DNA from: Malachius bipustulatus
Lineage: Eukaryota > Arthropoda > Insecta > Coleoptera > Melyridae
DNA length: 64,000 nt
Assembly (NCBI GenBank): GCA_910589415.1
Contig: OU342635.1
Coordinates: forward strand, 12,214,001-12,278,000
Direction: 5' to 3'
Shown: positions 46,965 through 59,095 of the stretch, one piece after another
Layout: the number at the start of each line of letters is the position of its first letter
Position numbering within the stretch: the first letter of the stretch is position 1
Notes under the pieces: generated by a model
The model's input: only the letters and a program-made list of their open reading frames with translations
What the model was told of the DNA's origin: nothing
The model's database searches: none
Program-made: the position numbers and the translations under genes

Positions 46965-48621
46965 TTCTTGCGCATCAATCGCAGAAATAGTGTATTTTTA
47001 TGCGATTCAATTATGAATATTTTCACCGCTTTTTAAATTATTGGCTTTCTGAAATTTTCCATAGTCATGTCATGTTAGCGTAGTGCTTTAATGTGAAAAA
47101 TTTTCTGTGATAATTTCATTTCATTTCGTTTCAACACGTGCCTTAGAATGGATTTTTAAATTTAAAAATCAAAAAAATTGGCAAAATTTCACAATTTTGT
47201 CCCTTTTCCTATGCCCGCCACTGGCTAACTTTACTTGAAAAATACTATTTTTTACACTACCTTTAATAAATTCGGAAAAAACTGAAAGGAGAGTTTTGAA
47301 AACCGAAAGTTTGAAATTTTAGAGGAATAAACATCATTTAAAAATATTCGAATATATCTCCGCCATTTTTATATTTGCTTCTTGAAATTTTTGAAGGTTA
47401 ACTGCTATTAGTATAGTTGTCTACTATCAAAATTTCCGTTCTATTCCTTCAAAAATAAGCTCATGAATGTTTATAGAAATGTAGACATTTTTACCCTTTT
47501 CCTACCCACGCCTCTGGCTTATTAATAGAAATGATGCAAATTGTATTGCATTAGCTCAAATTTCAAATAAGTTTATTCCAATCTTGTTAATTTTGTTTAA
47601 AAGTTTTTGATCTTGCCTATTTAGGGGTTCAAAATCTAGCCATTTTCCAAAAATTGAAAAGGCCGCCATTTTGGAATGTCTTTACCTATTTTACTCAAAT
47701 ACAGTACCAGACGACTACTTGAGGGTATCTTACTACCAAAAAAATTTCAGCGCTCTAGATTGAAAACTTCGACCAGAAACCGTGCCTCACGGACGGTTTT
47801 TTTTCTGAAATTCGGAGGGACATCCTGTAGAAGTAACACAACTCTAGGAAAATGTTTTTTACGAAAATCAAACGTCAGCCCTAAGGTTTATAAGAGTAAA
47901 AAATTTCGTTCATTAATCTTGAAAGATGAAGCTACAGGAGCGTTTTTAAAAATTTAGAGAAATTAATTTAAAAAAACATCATGTAAAAAAAAAATCGAAT
48001 ATCTCCGCCATTTTTCTTATTTACTTTTTGAAATTCTCAAGGGTTGAAGTCTATTAGTATAGTTGTCTACTGTAAAAATTTCAGTTTAATTACTTCAAAA
48101 ATGTGCTCATAAATTGTTGGAGAAATTTAGCCATTTTTACCCTTTTCCTACCCACGCCACTGGCTTATTAATAGAAAAAATGCAAATTTTGTTGCATGAA
48201 ATTAAATTTCAAGTCATTTACTTCCAATATTGTGAATTTGATATAAAACTCTTTTTCTATCTAGCTTATACAGGGGTTCAAAAAATAGTCCTTTTTCCAA
48301 AAATTAAAATGGCCGCCATTTTGAAACGGCTCGGCCGATTTTGCTCAAGTGCAATACCAGACCACTCCTTGTGGATATCTTACTCCCACAAAAATTTCAG
48401 CCTCCTAGATTCAAAACTGCGACCTGAAATGAGATGACAAAAACCGGGCTCATGGAATTTTGAAGGGACACCCTGTAGAAGTAACGTGACTTTTGGAAAT
48501 TTTTTCAACGAAAATCTAAAGTCATTCCTCAGCTTTACAAGAATCCAAAATTTCGTTCACTAATCTTGAAAGATAAAGCTACAGGAGCGTTTTGAAAATC
48601 GAAATTTCGCGATTTTGGAGA
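46965..48621 (-). repeat. 1.66-kb dispersed repeat, copy B (inverted relative to copy A)
   Basis: Begins CTTCTTGCGCATCAATCGCA and ends CGCGATTTTGGAGAAA at a TA microsatellite, the mirror of 2962-4625. It has the same internal two-unit structure. Scattered single-base differences from copy A show that the two are independent insertions or an old duplication rather than an assembly artefact. Confidence 0.82.
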
Positions 48622-48650
48622 AATATATATATATATAAATATATATATAA

Positions 48651-48681
<31 letters not shown>

Positions 48682-48698
48682 AATATATATATATATAT
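48622..48698. repeat. (TA)n / ATAAATATATA microsatellite
   Basis: About 77 bp of alternating TA with interspersed AAA, directly at the end of repeat copy B. Confidence 0.9.
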
Positions 48699-49054
48699 CG
48701 TGGGCAGGTGAATTTTGGAAAACTACTTTTTCGTGATCTGGGGGTCATGATCGATGGACATTTGATGAGTTTGGGTGATTTTCGAAAAGTGATGTCGTCC
48801 TCAATAGTGTATTTTTTGTTAAAAAATACACTAATAGGTACTATTAGATACTGAAATCATCTCTTTAAAATATGCAATATTTTTAAAAATAATTCTTGCA
48901 AATAAACCTACCTAATCTTATTTTCGAAAACTTCTGGTATATTTTCCCCGTATTCCGTGATGATTAGCAGCAAAATTAATAAATTTTGCTAAGAGAACGC
49001 TAAGAGATCGGGCAAGGAAAAAGAAAATCAAACAGTTAAAATACTACTAGTCTT

Positions 49055-49278
49055 ACAGCGGGTATTATAAAGGCTCATTAAGTCTAATACGGGCAGATTT
49101 CTGTGGTCATTTTTGAAGAAGGTATCGAATCTAAGTGGAATTTTTTAAAATTTATCTATTTTTGGCATGAAAATAATTTAATAAATATCGATAAGAGTGA
49201 TTTGACGTCGATATTAGCTTTAAAAACGAGCATAGAAATCTGCCCGTTAGCCTAATGAGCCTTTATAATACTGGCTGT
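49055..49278. mobile_element. 224-bp MITE with ~45-bp TIRs
   Basis: The left end ACAGCGGGTATTATAAAGGC and the inverse of the right end (ACAGCCAGTATTATAAAGGC) continue together through GGGCAGATTTCT. Interior non-coding. Confidence 0.78.
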
Positions 49279-51039
49279 TAATAAAACAAGTCTAATTAGA
49301 AATATGCAGGGTTTTTACTATGTACTATAGGAGTTCTGAGAATAATAATTGCCAAATTTAATTTCCAAGTTCTAATTGCTTCTTAACAATTAAAAGAGAT
49401 ATTTTTATAATATTCCTAGACGTAAAGATGATGAAGTTCCAGGAAGATGATGGACTAATGAAGTTTTTTAAACACGGCATTGTTGATGGAAGTTTATATC
49501 CCAGTAATTGTTATTTTCACGTTGCTTTCTTGGAATAGTGATATCAACATAACAGTTTTAAGCTTTAATTTCTTCTTATTTTTGATACGACATTCATTTA
49601 AAAAAGATCAAGTGCTCTTAAAAATCTTCATGAAAGTTGCTTTGCTATAAGTTTCTCTTCCAAGTTTTTTAGCTGTGACAAGAGGAGATGTTTTGTCAGT
49701 TAGGTAACTTAATTTTTCTTTCAATAAAATAAATTTTATAAAGCAATATTTTCAACCTTTTACAAAGAAATAAATTCGTGTTTTTTTTAACTGAAATAAG
49801 GGAACTAACATTACCAAATTTTTTTATGAATTAATCGTCGTCTTCTTTGACTATCAATTCAGTTTAATTGGAGGTTGGCGACTGAATGTTCCCATTTCTT
49901 TGATTGGTTTTCCAAATGTATTTGTCTAATAATTTTCCTCCATGATATTTGTCTTCGTCCTACACCTGTTTTTACTTTTAAGTTACATCAATTTTAATCA
50001 AAATCTCTTTACTTAGAATTATTTGCTCAAGGTTAATTGTTTCTTTTGTTTGAGCATTAAAAGTAATTATCTTCACTTGTTTATTCCTTTTAAGATCTGT
50101 TCGCTGTAAACTGTATCTGTCAATGCAATTAGCACCCACGTACACATTTCGAGGGCTTCTAGTTTATTGATTGTATAAAATTTTAAACTGCATGACTCGA
50201 CCAGAAAAGCTCAAACTCTTTCTATTTATTTATTTGTTACCACTCATGCGTTTTTGTTTGAGTTTCATGGAATTTGGATCTTCATATTTAAAATTTTTAT
50301 TTATCGATCAGCCTTACTAACGGGTCCATGCTTTTTTGTTTGTTTTTGCTTTTCACTTAATTGGTAGCAATGATTTTAAGTGGTATTTTGAATATAATAT
50401 TCTTTTTAATTAACGTTTGAAGACCTGGTATAGAAACTTGGTTGGAGACGTTACAGCAAATGAAGCCTTTCTTGAACTGGATCGCGTAAATTTTAAGCAT
50501 CTCTTATTTATTTTTCCTGAATGGAATTTCCAACAAATGTGCATGCGAATTCCTTGTCATTTAAAGATATATTATATCACAAGCATAATATGCGAAGATC
50601 TATTCAAAATTTAAATTCTATGACTAAATGGAAATATTCCCGAGAAAATGTAGTTCTGTTATAGCTTCGTAAAAATATACACTAATACTTGGATATGTAT
50701 AGGAAGTGGGTACCTATCAAATAAATTAAAAAAAAACATAATACTCGTAAAATCATACTTTTCTGAGTAGCTTCCCAGATAATTATGCGGAATATTTGCG
50801 ATGGTGGTATTACATTTCAGTCGTACCTAATATGCCATGCATAACATGCACTCCAGAGATACATTATATCCTTACAAAAATGCAAAAGACATATTTTAAA
50901 GAACTCACATTTTGATTCAATAAATACTCACATAAATATGAACTGATGATCGATCTCAATACTTGGGAATACAACCCCGCTTTGGGAAAATCGAATACCT
51001 ACCGATAAAATCGACAAGCAAGTAAAATTTACGAATACT
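49279..51039. other. AT-rich DNA
   Basis: No gene or repeat recognised. Confidence 0.4.
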
Positions 51040-51170
51040 TGGGGATGATATGACGAACGGCAGCCCGAGATCTGAAGCCGAACCCCCGGGGAGGGCACGT
51101 CGTCTCGAGTCGGTGAAGCAGGGGGGTACAAGGGATCACCCCGGGGCGCCCTGCTGTCTGTTTGTTTTCT
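51040..51170. promoter_or_regulatory. Short GC-rich patch
   Basis: Contains CCCCCGGGGAGGGCACG and CACCCCGGGGCGCCC, about twice the GC of the flanks. It may be a promoter or 5' UTR on either strand. A neighbouring plus-strand frame (51297-51482) has a CxxCG pair but nothing more. Confidence 0.25.
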
Positions 51171-54062
51171 CTTCACCTCTGTACTGCAACCAATAAGAAG
51201 TCTTGCGATCTACATACGAGTTTGCACTTCGTTTAACTTGAATTCAAGCTCTAGTGAATTTTTTCCAGGAGTTTCCTCCCAATTTCATCTAAGCCAATGT
51301 TGGAGCCTGGTAGAATAAAATGTCGAGATTGTGGGAATATTGTGAGTTGGCCTTTATTTATCATTCAGTCATCTCTTTCTTCCGCATCGGAAAACGAGAG
51401 CGCGACGAAATCAAAGACATTTTTCATAAACCCACCTGAAGAGTTACCTCTTGAATTTTTTTGTATCAGAGAAACTCAGTAGCTATTGGATTTCATTCAA
51501 ACCTGTGAAGAATAATAATTATGTCGGTCTACATTTTCATTTAATTTGATTATGAGTGACCCATAAGTACTTATATAGATACATATGAGGCGAATTTATA
51601 TCGTGTATATTACCTATTTGCTCGCTGTCAAAGAGACAAAGGCTTCATGGCTATTGGATTCCTTCGATTGATATTATATAGTTTGATGCCTTTTCATATT
51701 CAACTTGATCAATTCTTTTATTCACAAAATACACAGTAATTACCATGTATCAATATCAAACATGACATACAAGATATAATTCTCCTATATCATCAAATTG
51801 CTTTATCATTCAATAAGTTTTTTGACACGATGGAAAATTGAAAAATATACCCTTATTATAAACATGTCTTTCTAAATCATGGCTCACGGCTCAAAGAATC
51901 CAATTATCTAGAAATAATATAACATCGTGTGGAAAATGGGCCGCCCTCTAGCGAAGAGAGACATAACAACGTATATCTCCACCAACAGGGTTGCAAAAGG
52001 GTTCTGCTTTGAATCAATGCAATTTTCAACTTAATCTGCAAAATGATCAAAAGCAGATTTTACGGAGCGATTTTTCTATTAACAGGAAACAGTAAAACGA
52101 ATCTTCAATTTAAGCAAATTTCGAGGCATTTCTTTGCGTTGAGCCAATGCATGAGAATATATTTATTTCCACGAAGTCATATATACTCATGAAAACCTAC
52201 AGTTTCATTGTTTGCATTGTTTGCCTGTCATGCTGTTCAGATGAAATATCCCTAAACTATACACCGTTCACATATTAAAAAAGAACTAGGTGGCCATGAA
52301 CTTTTGTTTTTAGGTTTGCAAAAATGAAAACTCCCTAGATCTCGATTGACAATATCAGCTGATCGAGATATTAAAGGTTAAGTATAGACTGACATTTGTC
52401 AAATCACTCAAAGTGTCTCAGCTGATTAACAGCCATGTTGTCTAATTGAAGTTTTAATAGTAGGATATCTATCTAGGATGATTTTTTACTCTGATCAATT
52501 TTTCTCAAACTGACAAATAAAATTATTAAATTTTTGACATTTTAAATTTCAAAAGAGCAAAATGACGAAAATAATATCTTAAGATGAATAAATCCGCATT
52601 AAGAAAGCATTTCAATGATTAAGATCCAGAAAGTCCAAACTTGAGCAAACATTTAAGTCATTCAGAAGGTGAAATATATTTGGAATGTAAGTATTGAGTA
52701 TGTGTATCTGTATCTGCTAAATTGCTGGTAATTACTGTCTCTTATAGTAGTCAGACCCAGACCGTGGCATTAGCAAGTATTATTAGACAAGACAAATTTG
52801 ATATTACACCCTTGGGCAGCCCACATAAAACAGGCACTGATTATGAAATTTTTGTGTTTCCGGAAGATTTGCAATAATCTATTTCCAATACAACACAATC
52901 GAAATGACATGGGGGTATTGTAAATTTCACTATACAAGCACGTAAATTAGCAGCTTCCCTCTAAGGATAAAGTAAAGAATGTATGTCTTGAAGAGCTTTC
53001 AAAATGTAAGTACACCTGACATGTGACAAAATTAATATAATCATTGTGAAAAACTTATTTCGGAGGACTGGACGAAACAAATGGACATGCTGAAAATCTT
53101 ATTAAAATCAGAGCGCTGAAGATGATTCTGATTCTAAGCAGGATGCAGTAGCGGTTATTGATATTAATGGGGGATAATTTTGGGCCAGAAGCCAGAAGTC
53201 CAGAATCTTTGGCTGGTTTCCGACACACTACTACGATACCGAATAACCGACGAATTGACGAAAAATATTTTTCATTTACGTACCTATATTTTAATAGTTT
53301 AATAAACGTACCGATATATTTTAATTACCTGCTATGTATTTATTAAAAGTAAATTAATATAATTGATTCAAGTTTTTTATTTTATATTCAAAAAGTACAT
53401 TTGTGTATTTTCCTAACTTGGCAAAATTACATGATAACCTTTTTCTCAAACTCTTATGAAAAGCTTAAGATTTTAAGATCTTAGATCCAGCGACATTGCG
53501 TTCTAGTTAAATATTGCAATATGTGACTAAATGATTCAAAATATAAAGCCCCCAAAGATGTAAATATAAATATAATAAGAAGAATACCAAAAATATCAAA
53601 AATCTATCTGGCAACTATGTCCTGTTCCTTGCCATAAAACTTCAACCTCATAAAAAAGAGACATAACCAAACTCCAGCCAATGATTGACAGCGGTTATAC
53701 CCAGTGATTTCTATCACCCTACACCATAACCCAATTCTTTTATAATAAGTGAACGGTGTATAAGTAGGTTTGTAGGGTAGTCTACAAGAAAGAAGTTCAC
53801 ATAAAAATAAAAAAAAGCCCATCTTAAGGAAAAAACATACCTACCTCTTCTATATAACCTATTTTTTACCCATATATTATGTCCTAATTTCAATCTTTTA
53901 TATGTTTTTCAGTAATATACAAACTGATTCTTTAATATTGCGAAAATTTGAGGAACTATTTATTCCATGTCAAAAACCAAACTGGGATTTTGATATTATA
54001 AACTTTCCAAAAATCGATTTCCAAAAACATCTCCAATCGGAGTTAATCCCCTCCAAAGTGGT
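51171..54062. other. Intergenic or intronic DNA, possible decayed coding at 52770-53200
   Basis: Between 52770 and 53200 short open pieces (for example DITPLGSPHKTGTDYEIFVF and EDDSDSKQDAVAVIDI) look protein-like but are cut by stops and shifts. The source is not recognised. The rest shows nothing. Confidence 0.3.
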
Positions 54063-54425
54063 GGGGTAAAGTAAGGTTTTTATTTAATTTCTCAGGATTT
54101 GAAGAAACATGAAAGACAAAAATTTTCCATATACCTAACATAAAAATAAAAGAAAAAATAAAAATTTCATATTTTATTCTTTGCTTAAAAACGGTACATT
54201 TTACGAATAAAATGGTTCGGAGCGAGTCAGGCTGTAAAATAGCATTTTTCAAATTGCAATTTTGACACTCTACAAAAATGTTCAATGGAAAACTCATTAC
54301 TTAAGGGTTGCAATTTTCAGTCCCTTCTGAGGCTTTGATAAGGTAAAGTTACATTGACATTTTATTATTTTGCGTGTTTCTTCAAATCCGGGACATTAAA
54401 CAAAAACCCCATTCTATCCTACCCC
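54063..54425. mobile_element. ~360-bp MITE with GGGGTA ends
   Basis: The left end GGGGTAAAGTAAGGTTTTTA...CAGGATTTGAAGAAACA is matched by the inverse of 54371-54425. It abuts the GGACGTCC element directly, so one may have inserted into the other's end. Confidence 0.7.
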
Positions 54426-56310
54426 AGATAGCACCGAGTGTCCTATGGACGTCCGTTGAGTATCCATTATACGTCCATTGGTCCATGGACAATAAATGGA
54501 CGTCCTACGGACTTCTCCGCACGGACTTCCTATGTACGTCCACAAAAGTACGTCCATTGGACGTCCATCGAGTTATTTTTGACTATTGCGCATGACGTGC
54601 TGTCGCACACAGGAAGAGAATAGCAGCACAAGTGCGCACGCACGCGCTAACCACCCCATCTTCCATTCTTCCACTATCATACAATCCACATTTCTACATT
54701 ATACATTAATTCGTCCCAAGGAAAGACTTCCGCGTCCGCCATTCCCATCAAACTCAAGACTGCTAGCGTGAAGATGAAGACATCTGCATTATACAGTGAA
54801 CAAAAGAAAGAAATTCGATGAATCTTTAATTTTTAGAGTTTGTGAAAAATCCAAAAACGAATATTTTCATTAAGTTTATCAATATTATCATAAACATTAA
54901 CAACTTTTCACATGTAATACCACTAGAGGTCAAATTATTTCCGGAAATTTTTTCGAGCTCACGAATATTTTGAAAATTATCGCGAGCCGAAGGCGAGGGA
55001 TAATTTTCTTAAAATATTCGTAAGCGAGAACAAAATTTCCTGGTATAATTTGATTTCGAGTGGTATTTGGAAAGAAAATTTCACAACAAAATTAGTTTTG
55101 AATAGAAAAATTACAATTTAATTGTTAAATAAAAATATGACATGGCGGCGTAACATAATCACGTGACAACGCCAAACTGACGTTTAATAACTGCGCCGCC
55201 ATTATTAGCCCTGTTAAACACAAATTTTAGTTTCTAAACTTCACCAGCCGAGTGTGGTTTTTGATAATGATAAGTCGACAATTGCGGTACAATAGTAATT
55301 ATGATTAGTATTGATTAGATGCCATTCTTTCCAAAGCGCAAGGATTTGCTCAGCAGATGGATTCTACCAACAAAAAATGCCATACAATTAATTATAAAGA
55401 TAAAGTGGTCGAACCCCCATGAATTCGCCGTGAGTTAATCCGAAAAATTATGTAAGTACCTACCTATATTTCACATAGAATTACTAAATTAGGTAAATTA
55501 GGTTTCTTCAGATCATTTTTTCGATAGTGAATCCGTGATTTCATACGTGGTAATACGCGAAAACATCACTTTAATATTAAATTATAATAGAAACTTTAAC
55601 AAAACGCATTGGTTGATTACTATCAATAACAGCAACTAACAGTCAACAGTTGACATTTATAAAGATCCGGTTTGTCACTATTAAACGTCAAAAAAATTTC
55701 CACTATAATACTCTCCAGCTTACCCCTGCAGGAGAAAATTTCCGATATAATACACAAATAACCATGGCAACGGTAAGCAATGCTCGTACTTTATTGGCTG
55801 AAAATTGATGGCGTGAAATTTTCAATGAAAATTACCAGATTTTACGTAAAACTTAATGATAGAAACACGTAAGTAGGTAAGTACCTAGTCGTTTTCTTGT
55901 ATCTTTTAGCCGTTATCAACGTTGTTTTCAAAACAGAAAATTACCGTATATACCCTATACCTATCACTACATTTATTGGATTTTTCAAAACTCTAAATTT
56001 CAAGACTTATCGAATATTTACTGTCTTTTGTTCCTCACTAAGATATATTTATCAGCAAATGCTTTGTGGACATCCGATAACGGACTCTCTATGGACATCC
56101 GATAACGGACTCCCTATGGACGTCCGATAACGGACATCCTATGGACGTCCGGTAACGGACATCCTGCGGATGTCCAAAGTTGTGACAAATGGACACTGAG
56201 TGGACGTCCCATGGACGTCCATAGGACAAAAACGGACGTCCTATGGACGTCCGTTGGTACATAGAGGGATGTCCATTGGACGTCCATAGGACTACTTTGT
56301 GCTGTTTGGG
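54423..56310. mobile_element. 1.9-kb TIR element with GGACGTCC arrays at both ends
   Basis: Ends CCCAGATAGCAC (54423) and its imperfect inverse GTGCTGTTTGGG (56299-56310). Next to each end lies an array of TGGACGTCC-type units (54440-54575 and 56065-56292), in inverted arrangement. GGACGTCC is itself palindromic. Proteins read from the arrays are artefacts. The interior is AT-rich, contains a nested MITE at 54918-55073 and no transposase. Confidence 0.75.
54918..55073. mobile_element. 156-bp nested MITE
   Basis: Arms of about 60 bp (TACCACTAGAGGTCAAATTA and its imperfect inverse) surround the loop GCGAGCCGAAGGCGAGG. Lies within the larger GGACGTCC element. Confidence 0.7.
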
Positions 56311-56876
56311 ACCCCATTTGAAAAGATGCAACTCCCATTGGAGACGTTTGTGGAAATAATTTTAAATGAAAAAACCTCTTTAGTTTTTGACAAGAATCCT
56401 TGAAATTTTTCGCAGCATTAAAGCAATCACTCTGTACATTAGTATATTTACATAATAATTATTTATTTTACAAAACAGCCTAAGTCACAAATTAACAATT
56501 TATTATTCTGGTAAGTGCAAGCATTGGAAGTAAGTTTCTAATCTTGTGATGTTTCATTCAAACTTCAAAGTACCTGCTAAGTTGTCTAGGAAATGTTCCT
56601 GAAATGTCTAACAACCACAGAATAATGCTACTCGAGTAGGTACATTGACATCACGTTACAATAACATAATTATTTCAATGTTAACATTATTACATTGTAC
56701 CAATAATAAGTTACCCTTACAAGAACCCACAACCATTAAAAGAACAAAGATTTATTTATTTTAAAGAATGACCTTTAATTTATTATACCAACCTACTCAA
56801 GCGCGGCGAAATATTTCAATGTTTTTCATAGTTTAGTTTTTTTTTAACCTTTGTGGGCGTCCCTCCTTTTTGGAGA
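56311..56876. other. Spacer
   Basis: AT-rich, nothing recognised. Confidence 0.4.
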
Positions 56877-57156
56877 CACTTTCTGATTCTTCTTGTTACG
56901 AAATTAATTTATCAGATTGTCCTTCACAATTTGTCACTTCTCTAGCTGAACTATCACCTTCACCTTCACACATTCATCTTCACCTTTTAAACTACTCTTC
57001 TTCACTCCTTCTGATCTTACTTCCCGTAACACTCAACACTATAATACTCCACTGGTCACTTTTGTCTCTAATAAATATCCAAATGATATTACTCTAATAA
57101 CTGCAGCTTCTCTTCAGTATGAAAATGTTCCTCCACAATTTTATTTCAGCCCTGAG
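56877..57156 (+). pseudogene. Exon-like fragment with a frame change in a CACCTT tract
   Basis: From about 56877 the frame reads TLSDSSCYEINLSDCPSQFV, Ser/Pro-rich. After the repeated CACCTTCACCTTCAC (56959-56973) the coding-like sequence passes to another frame, giving PFKLLFFTPSDLTSRN and later LQYENVPPQFYFSPE. It stops at a donor, GAG|GTAAAG (57157). A pyrimidine-rich run precedes the start. Composition and the donor suggest a real exon, broken by slippage in the repeat or by a sequencing error. Family not recognised; a transposon-derived gene is possible. Confidence 0.35.
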
Positions 57157-57157
57157 G

Positions 57158-57896
57158 TAAAGTTTAACTTATATTTCCGTGTTTCGGTTAATCGGAATCG
57201 CCATCAACTTTGATTTTCCTTATGAAAGCAAAAGTAATTTCTTACTAATTTAGAAAGAGCTTTTTTTGTATTTTTAATGAAACAAAAAAGGAGTTTAATT
57301 TTTTTAATTGATTACAAAATTTAATAATATTTCAACAAGCGCATATCCACAAAGCTGAAAATTGCAGCACGAGCCTCTGGGGAGTGCTGTAACATCAAGT
57401 GCATAATAGCCATTATGCGCGAGTGGAATACTATATTTTACTTTCTTATTTTGATTATTTAAAAATATAGAAAATAGCACCTAGGTACTTAAATTTCGAC
57501 TGAAAACTCGTAAAATAACAGAGAATTACCAAATTTTCAAAATCAGGATAAAAGGATTTTGTATTTTATTTTTTCTTATTGTGTATTTTATAATACAATT
57601 AATTATTAGTTTTTCAAAATTGAACGATCACTAAACAATTGAACATAAACAAATGTGAATGTTTGGTTCCGATCGAGAGCACGAGAAATTCGGCTAGTCA
57701 GGAGGTGCCTCCGCGTCGCACAAAACACGCCGAACATGCTGTCGGTTATTGAGTTCTTAAAAGGCGCACATTTTGTATTTCGATAGAAATTAAGATGGTG
57801 TATTCGTAGTTATTATATAGTAGCGTTCGGCCTTGAAAATAGACGCCTCTGCCATATTTTCTTCGGTTTCTTCTTTTTTTCTAGCGAGGGAATGAA
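57158..57896. other. Spacer with CpG-containing patch
   Basis: 57660-57740 is CpG-rich (for example CTCCGCGTCGCAC). No frame defended. Confidence 0.35.
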
Positions 57897-58094
57897 TCAG
57901 GTAAAAAGAACCAGCTGCCAGTATAACATAATCACCCATGCTTTAAATCTACGAGAATACTGAATGTGAAAAAAAAGTGCGGCGAACACACCAACGAATA
58001 ATCCGAACACAGCGATCATTACCGTGGACCGCTTGCTCTTTTTGTTCGTGCGCGCTGCGCGTTCGGTTCGTTCGAAAATGTTCAAATAATGCAC
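57897..58094 (-). CDS. Candidate small membrane-protein exon (speculative)
   Basis: The minus-strand frame has a basic N-terminus (ERTERAARTNKKSKRS), then one strongly hydrophobic segment (VMIAVFGLFVGVFAALFF, about residues 25-42), then a short aromatic tail and a stop. The first codon is GTG; an in-frame stop lies two codons upstream, so if real it is an internal exon or starts at Met26. The DNA is CpG-rich (GCGCGCTGCGCG), unlike the neighbourhood. It is also possible that this is a CpG-rich promoter that happens to be open. Family not recognised. Confidence 0.3.
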   Translation of the reverse strand: MHYLNIFERTERAARTNKKSKRSTVMIAVFGLFVGVFAALFFHIQYSRRFKAWVIMLYWQLVLFT

Positions 58095-58399
58095 CTTTTA
58101 ACATTCATGCGTTATTATATCAAGATACAATTTTGCTACCTACCTAGTGATAAAATGGTGAATGGAGAGGCTCTCAAAATACAATAATTATTGCGACCCA
58201 TTTTTGATATATTATTTAACTGATATAAGTAACAGTTGATGTGATGATGTTTTTTTTTTTAGTCTAATAAACTACTCCGATTCTTCTGAAATTACTTTTG
58301 GCTATAAAAATTAATATACGGTAGAGTCCTTGGCGTCACGATGTTACAGGTGCCTTTTCATGGTTACCGTTTGTTATGAATTATATGATTAAAGCTATA

Positions 58400-58984
58400 T
58401 ACAGGGTGTACCAGCTCGATTTAGACAACGGTAAGGGTCGTTTAGGTCTCGTCAAGACGAAACGTTTTTTTATTTCAAGTTTTTGGATTTGGACCTTCAT
58501 TGCGGAAATATGGCCGACTTCCGGTTTTTAGTTTTTTGGCTCCAGTTTCGGCATTTTTAGGTTCTCGCCCAAACTGAAACTAGTTTTGGAAACTCCTTAG
58601 CTTCAGTTACAATTTTCATATTAAAGCCAAGGTTCTATCTCTGTTGGATTCAAAATGGCGACATGCCCAAGACTTTAAATTTTAAGTCTTTGAATCAATT
58701 CAAATTGAATCAAATTGAAAAATTAAGATTTTGAATCCAACAGAGATAAAACCTTGACTTCAATATGAAAGTTGTAACTGAAGCTAAGGAGTTTCCAAAA
58801 CTAGTTTCAGTTTGGACGAGAACCTAAAAATGCCGAAACTGGAGCCAAAAAACTAAAAACCGGAAGTCGGCCATATTTCCGCAACGAAGGTCCCAAGCCA
58901 AAGACTTCAAATAAAAAAACGTTTCGTCTTGACGAGACCTACACGGCCCTTACCGTTGTCTAAATCGAGCTGGTACACCCTGTA
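58400..58984. mobile_element. 585-bp foldback element (TACAGGGTGTACC ends)
   Basis: Arms of about 255 bp (58400 to ~58655, ~58728 to 58984) begin TACAGGGTGTACCAGCTCGA. Spacer about 70 bp. TA lies on the left side; the right flank is not TA. Non-coding. Confidence 0.85.
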
Positions 58985-59095
58985 ACTAGATTAAGTTATG
59001 GAAGAAACAATAATTAAATGTGATATAAATAAACGTAATATTCTGAGTTTGTATATATTTATTATTGTAAGCACACCATTATTATTTTATATGTA

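Noticed and set aside
56089..56338. Repetitive frames reading through the GGACGTCC array, also at 54374-54623
   Set aside because: Products of a short palindromic repeat read in several frames; not genes.
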